A stretch of DNA of 64,000 nucleotides from Stenotrophomonas aracearum (GCF_031834615.1 NZ_CP115543.1:3297001-3361000), one strand, 5' to 3'; positions 24,581 through 34,140 are shown, numbered from the stretch's first letter. Made by a program: numbers and translations. Notes: generated by a model from the sequence alone, not told the origin.

Positions 24581-27500
24581 GGCCGCCGACCGATGGCGTT
24601 TCCGATTCCTGCTTCTCCAGCTCACGCGCCACCGCTTCCGGCGAACGGGTGTACGGCGCCAGCAGCGCGTAGAACGCCGGCACGACGAACAGCGAGAGGA
24701 AGGTGGAGACGGTGACGCCGAAGATCACCACGATGCCGATGGTGCCGCGGCTGGCAGAGCCCGGGCCGCCGGCGACCACCAGCGGGATCGCGCCGACCAC
24801 GGTGGCGATGGAGGTCATCAGGATCGGGCGCAGGCGCACCATGCACGATTCGACGATGGCGCGGTGCACGTCGCGGCCTTCGTCGCGCAGCTGGTTGGCG
24901 AATTCGACGATCAGGATGCCGTTCTTCGCCGCCAGGCCGACCAGCATGACGATGCCGATCTGGCTGAACAGGTTGATGGTGCCGCCGCTGACGTACAGGC
25001 CGAGCAGCGCGCCGAGCACGCCCAGCGGCACGGTCAGCATGATCACCAGCGGGTGGATGAAGCTTTCGAACTGCGCGGCAAGCACCAGGTACACCACCAG
25101 CAGCGCCATCGCGAAGGTCAGCAGCACGGCGCTGCCGGCGTTCTGGTACTCGCGCGATTCGCCCTTCCAGTCGATCTGCGCGTGCTGCGGCAATTCTTCG
25201 CGGGCGGTCTGCTGGGCCCAGGCAATGGCTTCACCGAGCGGGTAGCCCGGGGCCAGGCCGGCGCTGATGGTGATCGAGCGCAGGCGGTTGAAGCGGTTGA
25301 GGTTGCCTGCCTCGGCCACTTCGCTGAGCGTGACCAGGTTGGACAGCGGCACCAGTTCGCCACTGTTGGCACGCACGCGGATGGCGGCGAGGTCGTCCGG
25401 GCTGGCGCGGCCTTCGCGGCCGGCCTGGACCAGCACGTCGTACTCTTCGCCGTTGTCGACGAAGGTGGTGACGCGGCGCGAACCCATCATGGTTTCCAGC
25501 GCCGAACCAATCGCGGTGACCGAGACGCCGAGGTCGGCCGCACGCTGGCGGTCGATGTTGACGCGCATCTGCGGGCGGGTTTCCTTGTAGTCCGAATCCG
25601 GACCGACCAGGCCCGGATTGGCCGCCATGCGTTCGAGCATGCGATCGCGCCAGCCGGCGATTTCCGCGTATTCGGGGCCACCCAGCACGATCTGGAACGG
25701 CTGGCCGCCACTGCGGACCAGGCCGCCACCGACCTGGGTACGCACGCGCACGCCGCGAATGCCGTCCAGGCTCTTCTGCAGTTCGGCGGCCACTTCAGGG
25801 GTATCGGTGGTGCGTTCGCGCCACGGCTGCAGGAACACGCTGATGCGGCCGGTATGCATTTCTTCGCTGGCACCGAAGCCGCCGGGCACGCGCGGGTTGG
25901 CGCGCACGATGGGTTTGTCGTCGCCGACGAAGCCAGCCACGATTTTCTCCACTTCCTGCACCTGGCCGACGGTGTAGTCGTAGCCGGCGCCTTCCGGGCC
26001 GTCGATCATGATCTGGAACGAGCCGCGGTCTTCGGCCGGGGCCAGTTCGGAGGGCAGCACTTTGAGCAGCAGCGCGCTGGCGGCCAGCGACAGCACCATC
26101 ACCGCGACGTAGATCCAGATCTTGCCGACGTGGGCGTCCAGCACTCGGCCGTAAGACGCCGAGACGCGGTCCAGGTTGCGGTTGATCAACCCGTGCAGGC
26201 CCTTCGGCGCCTGGCCGGTGTGCGGCTTGAGCAGCTTGGAGGCCATCATCGGGGTGAGGGTCAGCGAGACGAACGCCGACAGCGCCACGGCAGATGCCAG
26301 CGCGACCGCCAGTTCGCGGAACAGGCGCCCGGTGTTGCCTTCCAGGAAGCCCACCGGCAGGAACACAGCGACCAGAACGGCGGTGGTGGCGATGACCGCG
26401 AAGGCCACCTGCGCGGTACCGCGTTTGGAGGCGACCAGCGGCGGTTCGCCAAGGTCGATGCGCCGTTGCACGTTTTCGACCACGACGATGGCGTCGTCGA
26501 CCACCAGGCCGATACACAGCACCAGCGCCAGCAGGGTGAGCAGGTTGATCGAGAAGCCGAAGGCGTACAGCGCGATGAAGGCGGCGACCAGGCAGACCGG
26601 AACGGTTACTGCGGGAATCAGTGCGGCACGGAAACTGCCGAGGAACAGCCAGATCACCACCAGCACCAGCAGCATCGCTTCCACCAGGGTGGCGTAGACG
26701 CGGTCGACGGCGGCTTCGATGAAGGTGGTGTTGTCGAAGGCGACGAAGATGTGGGTGCCTTCGGGCAAGGTCTGCCCTACCCGCTCGGCTTCGGCGCGCG
26801 CGGTGCGGGCGACGTCGAGCGAGTTGGCGGTGGAGGTCTTGACGATGCCCAGGCCGATGCCGGGTTCGCCGTTGCTGCGGTAATAGGCGCGCCGCTCGGA
26901 CGAGGCCAGTTCGATCTTGGCGACATCGCCCATGCGCACGACGTAGCCGTCGGCGCCCTTGCCGAGCGGGATGGTGGCGAAGTCTTCGGGCTTCACATAA
27001 TTGCGTTCGACGCGCAGGGTGAAGTCGCGGTCGGCCGATTCGATGCGGCCGGCGGGCAGTTCGACGTTCTCGTTGCGCAGTGCGGTTTCGACGTCGCCGA
27101 CGGTGAGGCCGCGCGCGGCGAGCTGGTCGCGGTCGAGCCAGATGCGCATGGCGTAGCGCTGGCGGCCGCCGATGCGGACCTGGGCGACGCCGTCGAGGCT
27201 GGAGAAGCGGTCGACCACATAGCGGTCGGCGTAGTCGCTCAGCTCCAGCGTGTTCATGCTGGAGGAGGTCATGTTGAACCAGATGATCGGGTCGGCGTCG
27301 CTCTCGACCTTGGCGATTTCCGGCGGGCGTGCCTCTTCAGGCATGCGGTCGGCGACGCGGCTGACGGCGTCGCGGACGTCGTTGGCGGCCGCTTCGATGT
27401 CGCGGTTGGAGGTGAATTCGATGCTGACCTGCGAGCGCCCGTTGGAGCTGCGCGCGTTGATGGTATCGATGCCTTCGATACCGGCCAGGGCGTCTTCGAG

Positions 27501-27698
27501 CACCTGGGTGATGCGGCTTTCGATGACGGCGGCAGAGGCGCCGGTGTAGTCGACCGAGACCGAGACGATCGGCGGGTCGATGGCGGGCAGTTCGCGCAGG
27601 GTCAGGCGGGTGAACGACATGATGCCGAGCACCACCAGCAGCAGGCTCATCACGACGGCGAACACCGGCCGCTGGATGGAAATGTCGGAAAGCTTCAT
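24573..27698 (-). CDS. RND-family multidrug efflux permease (HAE1 type)
   Basis: A 1041-aa inner-membrane proton-driven pump with twelve membrane segments and two large periplasmic loops. N-terminus MKLSDISIQRPVFAVVMSLLL; TM4 carries the proton-relay Asp pair in GLVVDDAIVVVEN; the HAE1 signatures PAVTVPVCL, GLAAKNGILIVEFA and AIPLVVAGGPGSASRG are all visible. It should pair with the adjacent adaptor (ATGA overlap at 27695-27698) and an outer-membrane channel encoded elsewhere, since none is adjacent. Substrates unknown; I cannot tell which of the Stenotrophomonas Sme pumps it matches, if any. Confidence 0.95.
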   Translation of the reverse strand: MKLSDISIQRPVFAVVMSLLLVVLGIMSFTRLTLRELPAIDPPIVSVSVDYTGASAAVIESRITQVLEDALAGIEGIDTINARSSNGRSQVSIEFTSNRDIEAAANDVRDAVSRVADRMPEEARPPEIAKVESDADPIIWFNMTSSSMNTLELSDYADRYVVDRFSSLDGVAQVRIGGRQRYAMRIWLDRDQLAARGLTVGDVETALRNENVELPAGRIESADRDFTLRVERNYVKPEDFATIPLGKGADGYVVRMGDVAKIELASSERRAYYRSNGEPGIGLGIVKTSTANSLDVARTARAEAERVGQTLPEGTHIFVAFDNTTFIEAAVDRVYATLVEAMLLVLVVIWLFLGSFRAALIPAVTVPVCLVAAFIALYAFGFSINLLTLLALVLCIGLVVDDAIVVVENVQRRIDLGEPPLVASKRGTAQVAFAVIATTAVLVAVFLPVGFLEGNTGRLFRELAVALASAVALSAFVSLTLTPMMASKLLKPHTGQAPKGLHGLINRNLDRVSASYGRVLDAHVGKIWIYVAVMVLSLAASALLLKVLPSELAPAEDRGSFQIMIDGPEGAGYDYTVGQVQEVEKIVAGFVGDDKPIVRANPRVPGGFGASEEMHTGRISVFLQPWRERTTDTPEVAAELQKSLDGIRGVRVRTQVGGGLVRSGGQPFQIVLGGPEYAEIAGWRDRMLERMAANPGLVGPDSDYKETRPQMRVNIDRQRAADLGVSVTAIGSALETMMGSRRVTTFVDNGEEYDVLVQAGREGRASPDDLAAIRVRANSGELVPLSNLVTLSEVAEAGNLNRFNRLRSITISAGLAPGYPLGEAIAWAQQTAREELPQHAQIDWKGESREYQNAGSAVLLTFAMALLVVYLVLAAQFESFIHPLVIMLTVPLGVLGALLGLYVSGGTINLFSQIGIVMLVGLAAKNGILIVEFANQLRDEGRDVHRAIVESCMVRLRPILMTSIATVVGAIPLVVAGGPGSASRGTIGIVVIFGVTVSTFLSLFVVPAFYALLAPYTRSPEAVARELEKQESETPSVGGHA

Positions 27699-28885
27699 CC
27701 GGCGCTGCCCGTGGCGGCTGCAGGTGCGGCGGTGGCGCTGACCGGGCTGCGGACGGTGCCGGCCGGGGCCGGGTCGGTGGCTTTTTCAGCCGGTGCCGAT
27801 GCCGGAGCGTCAGCGGGCGCCGCTGCGGGTGCGTTGCCCGGCGCAGGTGCGGCGCTGTCTTCGACCTTCAGGCCGGGACGCAGTTTGCCGGTGCCGTCGA
27901 CGACGATGCGCTCGCCGGCCTTGAGGCCTTCGCGGATTTCGACGACGCCGGAGCGGCGCGCGCCGCTGACCACGTCGACGCGTTCGACGGTGTGGTCGGG
28001 TTTGACGCGGTAGACGAAGGAGTCGCGGCCGACCTGGACGACGGCGATTTCGGGAATGACCAGGGCTTGGCGTTCGGGGCGGTACATGCGCACGTCGAGC
28101 AGCATGCCGGGGCGCAGGGCGTGGTCGCTGTTGATGAAGTCGGCGCGGACGGTGACGGCGCGGGTGCCGGGGTCGACGCGGGTGTCGATGGTGGCCACTT
28201 CGCCTTCGAAGGTGCGGCCCGGGTAGGCGACGCTGGTGGCGCTGACTTTGTCGCCCTTGGCCAGCGAAGCGAGTTCGGCTTCGGGGACCTGGAAGTCGAC
28301 ATGCATGCGTTCGATGTCGTCGAGGGTGGCGATGACGGTGGTGGGGGTGACCAGTGAGCCTTCGCTGACCTGGCGGATGCCGAGCACGCCGGCGAAGGGG
28401 GCACGGACGCGGCGGTCGCCGATGTCGGACTGCATTTCGCGGACGCGGGCTTCGGCGGCGTCGCGGATGGCGCGCTGGGTGTCGAGGGTGGCGCTGGCGA
28501 CGAGCTGCTGGGCGGCGAGCTCGCGCTGGCGCTTGTAGAGCTGGTCGGCTTCGGCAAAGGTGGCTTGGGCCTGGACCAGTGCGGCTTCCTGGGCCTGGCC
28601 GCGCAGGGTGACCAGGGGGGTGCCGGCGGAGACCTGCTGGCCGCTGTCGAAGTGGACGGCTTCGATGATTTCGCTGACCTTGGCGGTGACGGTCACCGAT
28701 TCGCGGGCCTTGGCGGTGCCGAGCGCCTGCAGGGTGTCGCTCCAGGCGGAGGTCTGGACGACCTGGGTGGTGACCGGGACGACTTCGGCCTGCCGGCGGG
28801 CGTTCTCGCCTTTGCCGCCGCCACACCCGGCCAGGATGACCAGGCCGAGGCCAGCTACGATGCGCGCGATGGTGCGTCCCGACAT
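27695..28885 (-). CDS. RND efflux periplasmic adaptor lipoprotein
   Basis: A 396-aa membrane-fusion protein. Lipobox LVILAGCGGG near residue 20 anchors it to the inner membrane; then a barrel-sandwich (VTVTAKVSEIIEAVHFDSGQQVSAGTPLVTL), a helical hairpin (ALVQAQATFAEADQLYKRQRELAAQQLV), a second lipoyl half (RVRAPFAGVLGIRQVSEGSLV) and beta-barrel and membrane-proximal domains. The last 60 residues are a low-complexity Ala/Pro tail not usual in short adaptors. The ATG at 28885 is chosen because the signal peptide starts there. First gene of adaptor-RND-GNAT. Confidence 0.92.
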   Translation of the reverse strand: MSGRTIARIVAGLGLVILAGCGGGKGENARRQAEVVPVTTQVVQTSAWSDTLQALGTAKARESVTVTAKVSEIIEAVHFDSGQQVSAGTPLVTLRGQAQEAALVQAQATFAEADQLYKRQRELAAQQLVASATLDTQRAIRDAAEARVREMQSDIGDRRVRAPFAGVLGIRQVSEGSLVTPTTVIATLDDIERMHVDFQVPEAELASLAKGDKVSATSVAYPGRTFEGEVATIDTRVDPGTRAVTVRADFINSDHALRPGMLLDVRMYRPERQALVIPEIAVVQVGRDSFVYRVKPDHTVERVDVVSGARRSGVVEIREGLKAGERIVVDGTGKLRPGLKVEDSAAPAPGNAPAAAPADAPASAPAEKATDPAPAGTVRSPVSATAAPAAATGSAG

Positions 28886-29259
28886 GAAAAACAACCCTTG
28901 ATCTTTCTTGACCGGCAAGTGTAGCCACCGGGGCTGTCGGGTATATGTGCCAAGCGTTTACCGGACCCTTCACATCGGCGGGTGACATGCGCAATCCCTT
29001 TCGTGCTGGGGTGTTGCGCGGCCTGTAACAGTGTGTGTCAGCGCATGTCGGTTTGCGTCGAACGTGGTTGGTTTGGCGCGAATGGCAGCGCCTCCGTGTT
29101 ACGTACTGGGGCGGCCGCCGGGCAGCCCCGCTCCGGGACACGCCGTGAACCCATCCATGGGGGCTGCTAGAAAACATCCATGTTTTCTAGCGTCCCTCCG
29201 GGGGCTACCCGGCGGCCGCCCCCATACATGGTCGGTTGCGCGGCGGGTGTCCCATTCTC
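28886..29259. other. Gene-free spacer upstream of the efflux operon with nested inverted repeat
   Basis: 374 bp without a gene; the first half should carry the efflux promoter, though no clear -35/-10 or regulator operator stands out. The second half holds the nested inverted repeat at 29105-29226. Confidence 0.55.
29105..29226. repeat. Nested inverted repeat (122 bp)
   Basis: Outer arms 29105-29138 and 29193-29226 share a GGGGCGGCCGCCGGG core plus (C/T)AGCCCC with few mismatches. An inner perfect 11-bp stem CTAGAAAACAT-CC-ATGTTTTCTAG (29167-29190) lies between, beside CCATCCATGG. The whole can fold as a long cruciform or hairpin between convergent transcripts. Confidence 0.8.
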
Positions 29260-31326
29260 TCAATAGGTGTAATTCACCTTCATCCACAGCGTGCGGCCCG
29301 GCTCGTTGATGCGGACCGGGTCTGCCGGGAAGCCGAAATCGGCGCTGCCGGCGAGGTTGAGGTGTTCGCTGTAGGCGCGGTCGAACAGGTTGTCGATGCC
29401 TGCGCTCAACTTCAGCGCGTCGTTGAACCGGTAGCCGGCATTCAGTGCGAATGTGGCGAAGCCGGCGCTGGGGCCGAGGTCGCGGGCGACGACGTTACCC
29501 TCGCCTTCTGCCACGCGGTGCTGGTGGGCGACTGCGCGCAGCAGTGCGCCGGCGCTCCAGCGCTGGCCTTCCCAGCCGCCGCTCAGGCGCGCTTCGAGGG
29601 GCGGCATCTGCGGCAGCGGGCCGCCGTCGCTGCGGTTTTCGCCCCAGGCGTAGGCCAGGGTGCCGCCGAGCTTCCAGCCTTGGCCAAGCGCGAATTCGGC
29701 ACCGGCTTCGGCGCCGGCGATGCGGGCGTCGACGTTGCTGGCCTGGGCGGTGCTGCCCATCATGCCGCCGTCGCGGTAGGTAAACAGGATGTAGTCCTGG
29801 ATGCGCCCGGCGTAGGCGGACACCCAGGCGTTCATGCGCGCGTCGCGGTACTGCAGGCCGATGTCGAGCTGGGTGGTTTTCTCCGGCTGCACCGCGCTGA
29901 AGGCGTTGATGCTGCCGGCCGGGCCCATGTCCGGCGAGAACAGCTCCCAGTAGTCGGGCATGCGCTCGCTGTGGCCGAGTCCGGCGTATGCGGTGAGGGC
30001 GCTGCTGTAGTCACGCTCGAACCGCAGGAAGCCGCTGCCGAGATCTTCGCGTCGGGTCTGGCCGGCGGTGGGGTTGGGCATCGGCATCATGCCCATGCCG
30101 CGGGTGGCGCGTTCGTCGGTGACTTCGGCGCGGTCGATGCGCAGGCCCCCCACCCAGCGCTGCGGGGTGCCTTCGCCCAGGGTGATTTCGGTGAACACGC
30201 CGCGATTCTGCTGGCGGGCGTCGGTGGACCAGGGGGTGAGTTTGTAGGTATTGCGGCCCATGCCGTTGCGGCTGCGGTGGCGGCTGTCCAGGGCATCGAC
30301 GCCAGCGACGATGGCGATGTCCTGCCAGCGCCACTCCGAGGCGATGCGGCCGCCGGTGGTGCGGCGGTCGACGTTGGAGGCCATCGGCATGGGCATGCTG
30401 CTGTCCGGATTCGGATCGCGCAGGGTGTAGTTGTCCATGACGTGGTCGGCGTCGTTGTAGTAGACGTTGGCCTGCAGCTTGTCCCACGCACCCGGCAGGT
30501 TGTCGCGTTCGAAACGCGCGGCATAGCTGGTGCGCTTGAAGGCGGCGCCGTCCATGCCGCGACCCGCGTAACGTGCCAGTGCATCGCCGGTTCCGGCGGA
30601 GAGTTCCAGCACGGTGTCGGCGTCCGGGGTCCAGCCGACGGCGACGTCGCTGTTCCACTTGCGCCATTTCGAGGGGACCACGTCGCCGTTGCCGTCCTTG
30701 TAGTCGTCGGCTTCGGAGCGGTTGCCGTTGACCCGTACGTAGCCCTGCGAAGCACCGGCGGTGAGGTCGAGGACCTGGTCGTTGCGGTTGCGCGAGCCGA
30801 CCAGCGCGCTGGCGTCGAGGTCGATGCCGGGCGCGTCGAAGCGCGGGGTGTCGCGCTCGAATCGCACGGTGCCGGCCGAGGCGCCTGCGCCCCAGCGCAC
30901 GCTCTGCGGGCCCTTGATGATGGTGAGGCGGTCGAAGGTTTCCGGCGCGATGTAGGACAGCGGGTTGTCCATGCGCGAGGGACAGGCACCGATCAGGTTG
31001 CCTTCATTGCTGACGATGTTCAGGCGCGAACCGAACATGCCGCGCAGTACCGGGTCGCCATTGGTGCCGCCGTTGCGGATGGCGGCGAAGCCGGGAACGG
31101 TCTTGAGGTAGTCGGCCCCGTCGCTGGCCGGGACCGGCTGGCGCGGCAGGCGTGGGTCGGTCACCCAGTGCAGCGGCGAGGACGGTGCGGTGGCGGTGAC
31201 CACCATCGTGTCGAGGGTGCGGGCATCGTCGCGTTCGGCGGCGTGCAGGGGTAGCGCGGCCAGCGCCAGGGACAACGAAACAGACAGGCGCGTCACTGCG
31301 CCCGCGCTGCGGGAAACAAGCATCAT
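29260..31326 (-). CDS. TonB-dependent copper receptor (OprC/NosA-like)
   Basis: A 688-aa outer-membrane TonB-dependent receptor. Signal peptide (LSLALAALPLHA), TonB box around DTMVVTA, plug domain (VPGFAAIRNGGTNGDPVLRGMFGSRLNI, then IKGPQSVRWGAG), and a 22-strand barrel ending in aromatic KVNYTY. Met-rich loops (MPMPMASN, MGMMPMPN) and a plug Cys/Met region (NLIGACPSRMDNP) fit the copper-receptor subfamily (OprC/NosA). GGAG lies 8 nt before ATG 31326; the frame is open further upstream but lacks a plausible start. Downstream of a His/Met-rich membrane protein gene, 74 bp away. Confidence 0.92.
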   Translation of the reverse strand: MMLVSRSAGAVTRLSVSLSLALAALPLHAAERDDARTLDTMVVTATAPSSPLHWVTDPRLPRQPVPASDGADYLKTVPGFAAIRNGGTNGDPVLRGMFGSRLNIVSNEGNLIGACPSRMDNPLSYIAPETFDRLTIIKGPQSVRWGAGASAGTVRFERDTPRFDAPGIDLDASALVGSRNRNDQVLDLTAGASQGYVRVNGNRSEADDYKDGNGDVVPSKWRKWNSDVAVGWTPDADTVLELSAGTGDALARYAGRGMDGAAFKRTSYAARFERDNLPGAWDKLQANVYYNDADHVMDNYTLRDPNPDSSMPMPMASNVDRRTTGGRIASEWRWQDIAIVAGVDALDSRHRSRNGMGRNTYKLTPWSTDARQQNRGVFTEITLGEGTPQRWVGGLRIDRAEVTDERATRGMGMMPMPNPTAGQTRREDLGSGFLRFERDYSSALTAYAGLGHSERMPDYWELFSPDMGPAGSINAFSAVQPEKTTQLDIGLQYRDARMNAWVSAYAGRIQDYILFTYRDGGMMGSTAQASNVDARIAGAEAGAEFALGQGWKLGGTLAYAWGENRSDGGPLPQMPPLEARLSGGWEGQRWSAGALLRAVAHQHRVAEGEGNVVARDLGPSAGFATFALNAGYRFNDALKLSAGIDNLFDRAYSEHLNLAGSADFGFPADPVRINEPGRTLWMKVNYTY

Positions 31327-31400
31327 GTTGGAACTCCGGAAAACGCACAGGCGCACGACGCCATTACGGCGTCGCGCGGCAGGGAAAGATGTCGGCGGTT

Positions 31401-31919
31401 TCAGGCGTAAAGCGGAGGACCACGCGCGGCGTGGGCCGGCCAGCGGACGCTTCGCGGCGTGGCGACAGTGCGCGGCACCGGTGGTGCAGACAGTTGCAGG
31501 GCATGCAGCAGCACGACCAGCACGGCCAGCCACGGCATCAGCCGCGAGGCCATCATGCAGTATTCGCAGGCCTCGCCATGCCCGGCATGGGGATCGACGG
31601 GAGGCTTCGGCGCGGGTTCGGTCGCTGCCACCGGCGACGTCGACGGACCATGCGTGGACATTGCCTGCATCGAGGTGTCGTGCATGGCCATGTCGTGGTG
31701 GGCCATGCCGTGATGATCCATCGCGGGGGGCGGCGTTGCGGCGGGTTCGTCCGCGACAATGGCGGCGGCCATCACGTGGGCCATGCCGCCAGGCATCAGC
31801 ATCACCTGCGGCCCCTGCGCCTGCTGCCAGCGGCTGACCAGCGGGGCCAACGCCATCAGCAGCGTCGCCAGGAAGGCGAGCTGGAGCAGAGCGGCGTACG
31901 GGGCGCGGCGACGGTTCAC
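31401..31919 (-). CDS. DUF2946-type His/Met-rich membrane protein
   Basis: About 172 aa. N-terminal membrane segment (ALLQLAFLATLLMALAPLV), a periplasmic stretch unusually rich in His and Met (MDHHGMAHHDMAMHD, later HAGHGEACEYCMM) and a C-terminal hydrophobic segment (LMPWLAVLVVLLHALQL). The H-x-G-x-x-CxxC block is the mark of DUF2946 proteins, which accompany copper-uptake TonB receptors. Probably binds copper in the periplasm and works with the receptor 74 bp downstream (inference). Start uncertain: GTG 31919 chosen; an in-frame TTG at 31973 is possible. Confidence 0.75.
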   Translation of the reverse strand: MNRRRAPYAALLQLAFLATLLMALAPLVSRWQQAQGPQVMLMPGGMAHVMAAAIVADEPAATPPPAMDHHGMAHHDMAMHDTSMQAMSTHGPSTSPVAATEPAPKPPVDPHAGHGEACEYCMMASRLMPWLAVLVVLLHALQLSAPPVPRTVATPRSVRWPAHAARGPPLYA

Positions 31920-31991
31920 GGCGACATCATAGCGCCCGACATTCGCGGGGGCCTCAGTATTTCGTGCGACCAACCGTCGCAGCGGGCATGT

Positions 31992-32975
31992 CTAGACGGT
32001 GATGGTCTGCGTCAACGATTCCCAGGTCGGCGGCACCGGCCAATCCGCTTCCTGGTTCCCATCAATGACCCGCCGCAGATCCCGGGTATCGATCTGCGGG
32101 GCCAGCACATGCACCAGCTCCAGTGCGTAATCGCGCAGCACCCGGTCGCGCGGCAGTACTGCCCAGGCGATGCATTCGTCGATCGGGGCCGGGGCGGGCC
32201 AGGAACGCAGGTCTTCGTCGCCCGCATTCACCGCCATTTCCGCAAGAAGGCCTACGCCCAGGCCGGTGCGCACGTAAGTCTTGATCAGGTCCGCATCCAG
32301 CGCGGTCAGGGCGATGTCCGGCGTCAGCCCGGAGGCCGCAAACGCCCGCTGCAGCGAGGAGCTGCCACGGGTGGAGGACTCGTAGCTGATCAGCGGCTGG
32401 GTCGACAGCGCCTCCAGGTCCGGCGCCGCGCCCGGGCGGTCCAGCGCGTGCCCGCGCGGCACCAGCACCAGCCGCCGCCAGCGGTACAGCGGAATGGCGA
32501 TGCCAGCCGTGGGTTCGGCACCGGCGGTGCTGATGATGGCGATGTCCGCATCGCCCTGGCTGAGCAGGTCCAGCGCATCGCTTTCGGCAGCCTGCTGCAG
32601 GTGCACGCTGACCTGCGGGTAGGCCTGCTTGATGCGCGCCACCGCCGGCGGCAGCACGAAGCGCGCCTGGGTGTGGGTGGTGGTCAGAACCAGCTGGCCC
32701 TGGCTTTCGCGGCGCTGGTTGGCGGCATAGGTGCGGATGTTGTTGGCTTCCGCCAGCACCGCGCGGGCGCGGCCGATCACCTCGACCCCGGCCGGGGTCA
32801 CCGCTTCCAGGCTGCGGCCCTTGCGCACGAACAGCAGGAAGCCCAGTTCATCTTCCAACTGCTTGAGCTGCTTGGACAGCCCCGGCTGGGTGGCATGCAC
32901 CCGCGACGCGGCCAGGGTGATGTTGAGCTCGGCGTCGGCAATGGCGACCAGGTAACGGAGTTGGGTCAGCGTCAT
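31992..32975 (-). CDS. cysB: LysR-family regulator, CysB-like
   Basis: A 327-aa LysR-type activator. N-terminal winged helix MTLTQLRYLVAIADAELNITLAASRVHATQPGLSKQLKQLEDELG is close to CysB, and the effector domain has the CysB ligand loop (TTTHTQARFVLPP). CysB controls sulfur assimilation and responds to N-acetylserine. Divergent from cysteine synthase with 205 bp between, the expected control region. ATG at 32975 chosen; a GTG 4 codons upstream is possible. Confidence 0.88.
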   Translation of the reverse strand: MTLTQLRYLVAIADAELNITLAASRVHATQPGLSKQLKQLEDELGFLLFVRKGRSLEAVTPAGVEVIGRARAVLAEANNIRTYAANQRRESQGQLVLTTTHTQARFVLPPAVARIKQAYPQVSVHLQQAAESDALDLLSQGDADIAIISTAGAEPTAGIAIPLYRWRRLVLVPRGHALDRPGAAPDLEALSTQPLISYESSTRGSSSLQRAFAASGLTPDIALTALDADLIKTYVRTGLGVGLLAEMAVNAGDEDLRSWPAPAPIDECIAWAVLPRDRVLRDYALELVHVLAPQIDTRDLRRVIDGNQEADWPVPPTWESLTQTITV

Positions 32976-33180
32976 GGGCGTGCGCACGGCAGGAAGGAAG
33001 GGGTCAGGCCGACTGTAAGGCAGTTGCCGTCACCAGCTTATAACCAAACGTTGTTTAAGAAGGTAATCAGGTGATTTCGCGTGGTCATATGCGGGCGCTA
33101 CGGTCTGGCGGAGACCCGGTGGCGCGCCGTGCGCGAATGCCGCCTGCGCCCTTTCTGCCACCCTCCTGCGGAGCGTTCCC

Positions 33181-34140
33181 ATGGCCCTGTACAACTCGAT
33201 CCTGGACACCATCGGCAACACCCCGGTTGTCCGCCTCAACCGCATTGCCCCCGACCACGTCACCCTGTACGCCAAGGTGGAATCGTTCAATCCCGGCGGT
33301 TCGGTGAAGGACCGCCTGGCGCTGGCGATCATCCTGGACGCCGAAGCTCGCGGGGTGCTCAAGCCCGGCGACACGATCATTGAAGCGACCTCCGGCAACA
33401 CCGGGGTGGCGCTGGCCATGGTCGCGGCCGCGCGCGGCTACAAGTTCGTGGCGACCATGGTGGAGACCTTCTCCATCGAGCGCCGCAAGCTGATGCGCGC
33501 CTACGGTGCCAAGGTGATCCTGACCCCGGCGGCCGAGCGCGGCTCGGGCATGGTGCGGCGCGCGGCCGAACTGGCCCAGGAGCATGGCTGGTTCCTGGCC
33601 AGCCAGTTCACCAACCCCGCCAACCCGGCCTACCACCGCAACACCACCGCCGCCGAGATCCTGCGCGATTTCGCCGGCAAGCAACTGGACTACTTCGTGA
33701 CCGGCTGGGGCACCGGCGGCACCCTCACCGGCGTCGGTGAAGTGCTGAAGGTGGCCCGCCCCGAGACCCGCATCATCGCCACGGAGCCGGAAGGCGCGGC
33801 GCTGCTTGGCGGCGCCGAATGGAAACCGCACAAGATCCAGGGCTGGACCCCGGACTTCGTGCCGGACGTCCTCAACCGCGGGGTGTTCGACGAGCTGCTG
33901 AGCATCGACGATGCGCGCGCGATCGAGACCTCGCGGCGGCTGGCGGCCGAAGAAGGGATCTTCGTCGGCATCTCGGCCGGCGCCACGGTGGCCAGCGCGC
34001 TGGATGTGGCGGCCAAGGCCGCGCCCGGCAGCGTGCTGTTGGCGATGCTGCCCGACACCGGCGAGCGCTACTTCTCCACGCCACTGTTTGCCGACATCAA
34101 CGAGGGCTCGGACGACGAGTGGCTGGCCGGCCTGCCCTGA
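33181..34140 (+). CDS. cysM: Cysteine synthase (O-acetylserine sulfhydrylase), CysM/CysK family
   Basis: A 319-aa PLP enzyme making cysteine from O-acetylserine and sulfide (or thiosulfate). PLP lysine Lys43 in NPGGSVKDR; substrate loop EATSGNTGVALA; phosphate-binding GTGGTLTGVGEVLK; C-terminal GISAGA. Isozyme class is uncertain: the N-terminus MALYNSILDTIGNTPVVRL suits either type, with CysM slightly favoured by length. GGAG precedes the ATG. Divergent from the CysB-like gene. Confidence 0.93.
   Translation: MALYNSILDTIGNTPVVRLNRIAPDHVTLYAKVESFNPGGSVKDRLALAIILDAEARGVLKPGDTIIEATSGNTGVALAMVAAARGYKFVATMVETFSIERRKLMRAYGAKVILTPAAERGSGMVRRAAELAQEHGWFLASQFTNPANPAYHRNTTAAEILRDFAGKQLDYFVTGWGTGGTLTGVGEVLKVARPETRIIATEPEGAALLGGAEWKPHKIQGWTPDFVPDVLNRGVFDELLSIDDARAIETSRRLAAEEGIFVGISAGATVASALDVAAKAAPGSVLLAMLPDTGERYFSTPLFADINEGSDDEWLAGLP

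Noticed and set aside
24306..28013. Plus-strand open frame of about 1235 codons antisense to the efflux genes
   Set aside because: Antisense to an RND pump and adaptor with intact family motifs; composition is low-complexity and no domain is recognisable.
32976..33180. CysB operator in the spacer between cysB-like and cysM genes
   Set aside because: An A/T-rich stretch (TTATAACCAAACGTTGTTTAAG) is present, but CysB sites are too degenerate for a confident call by eye; left as a likely but unproven control region.
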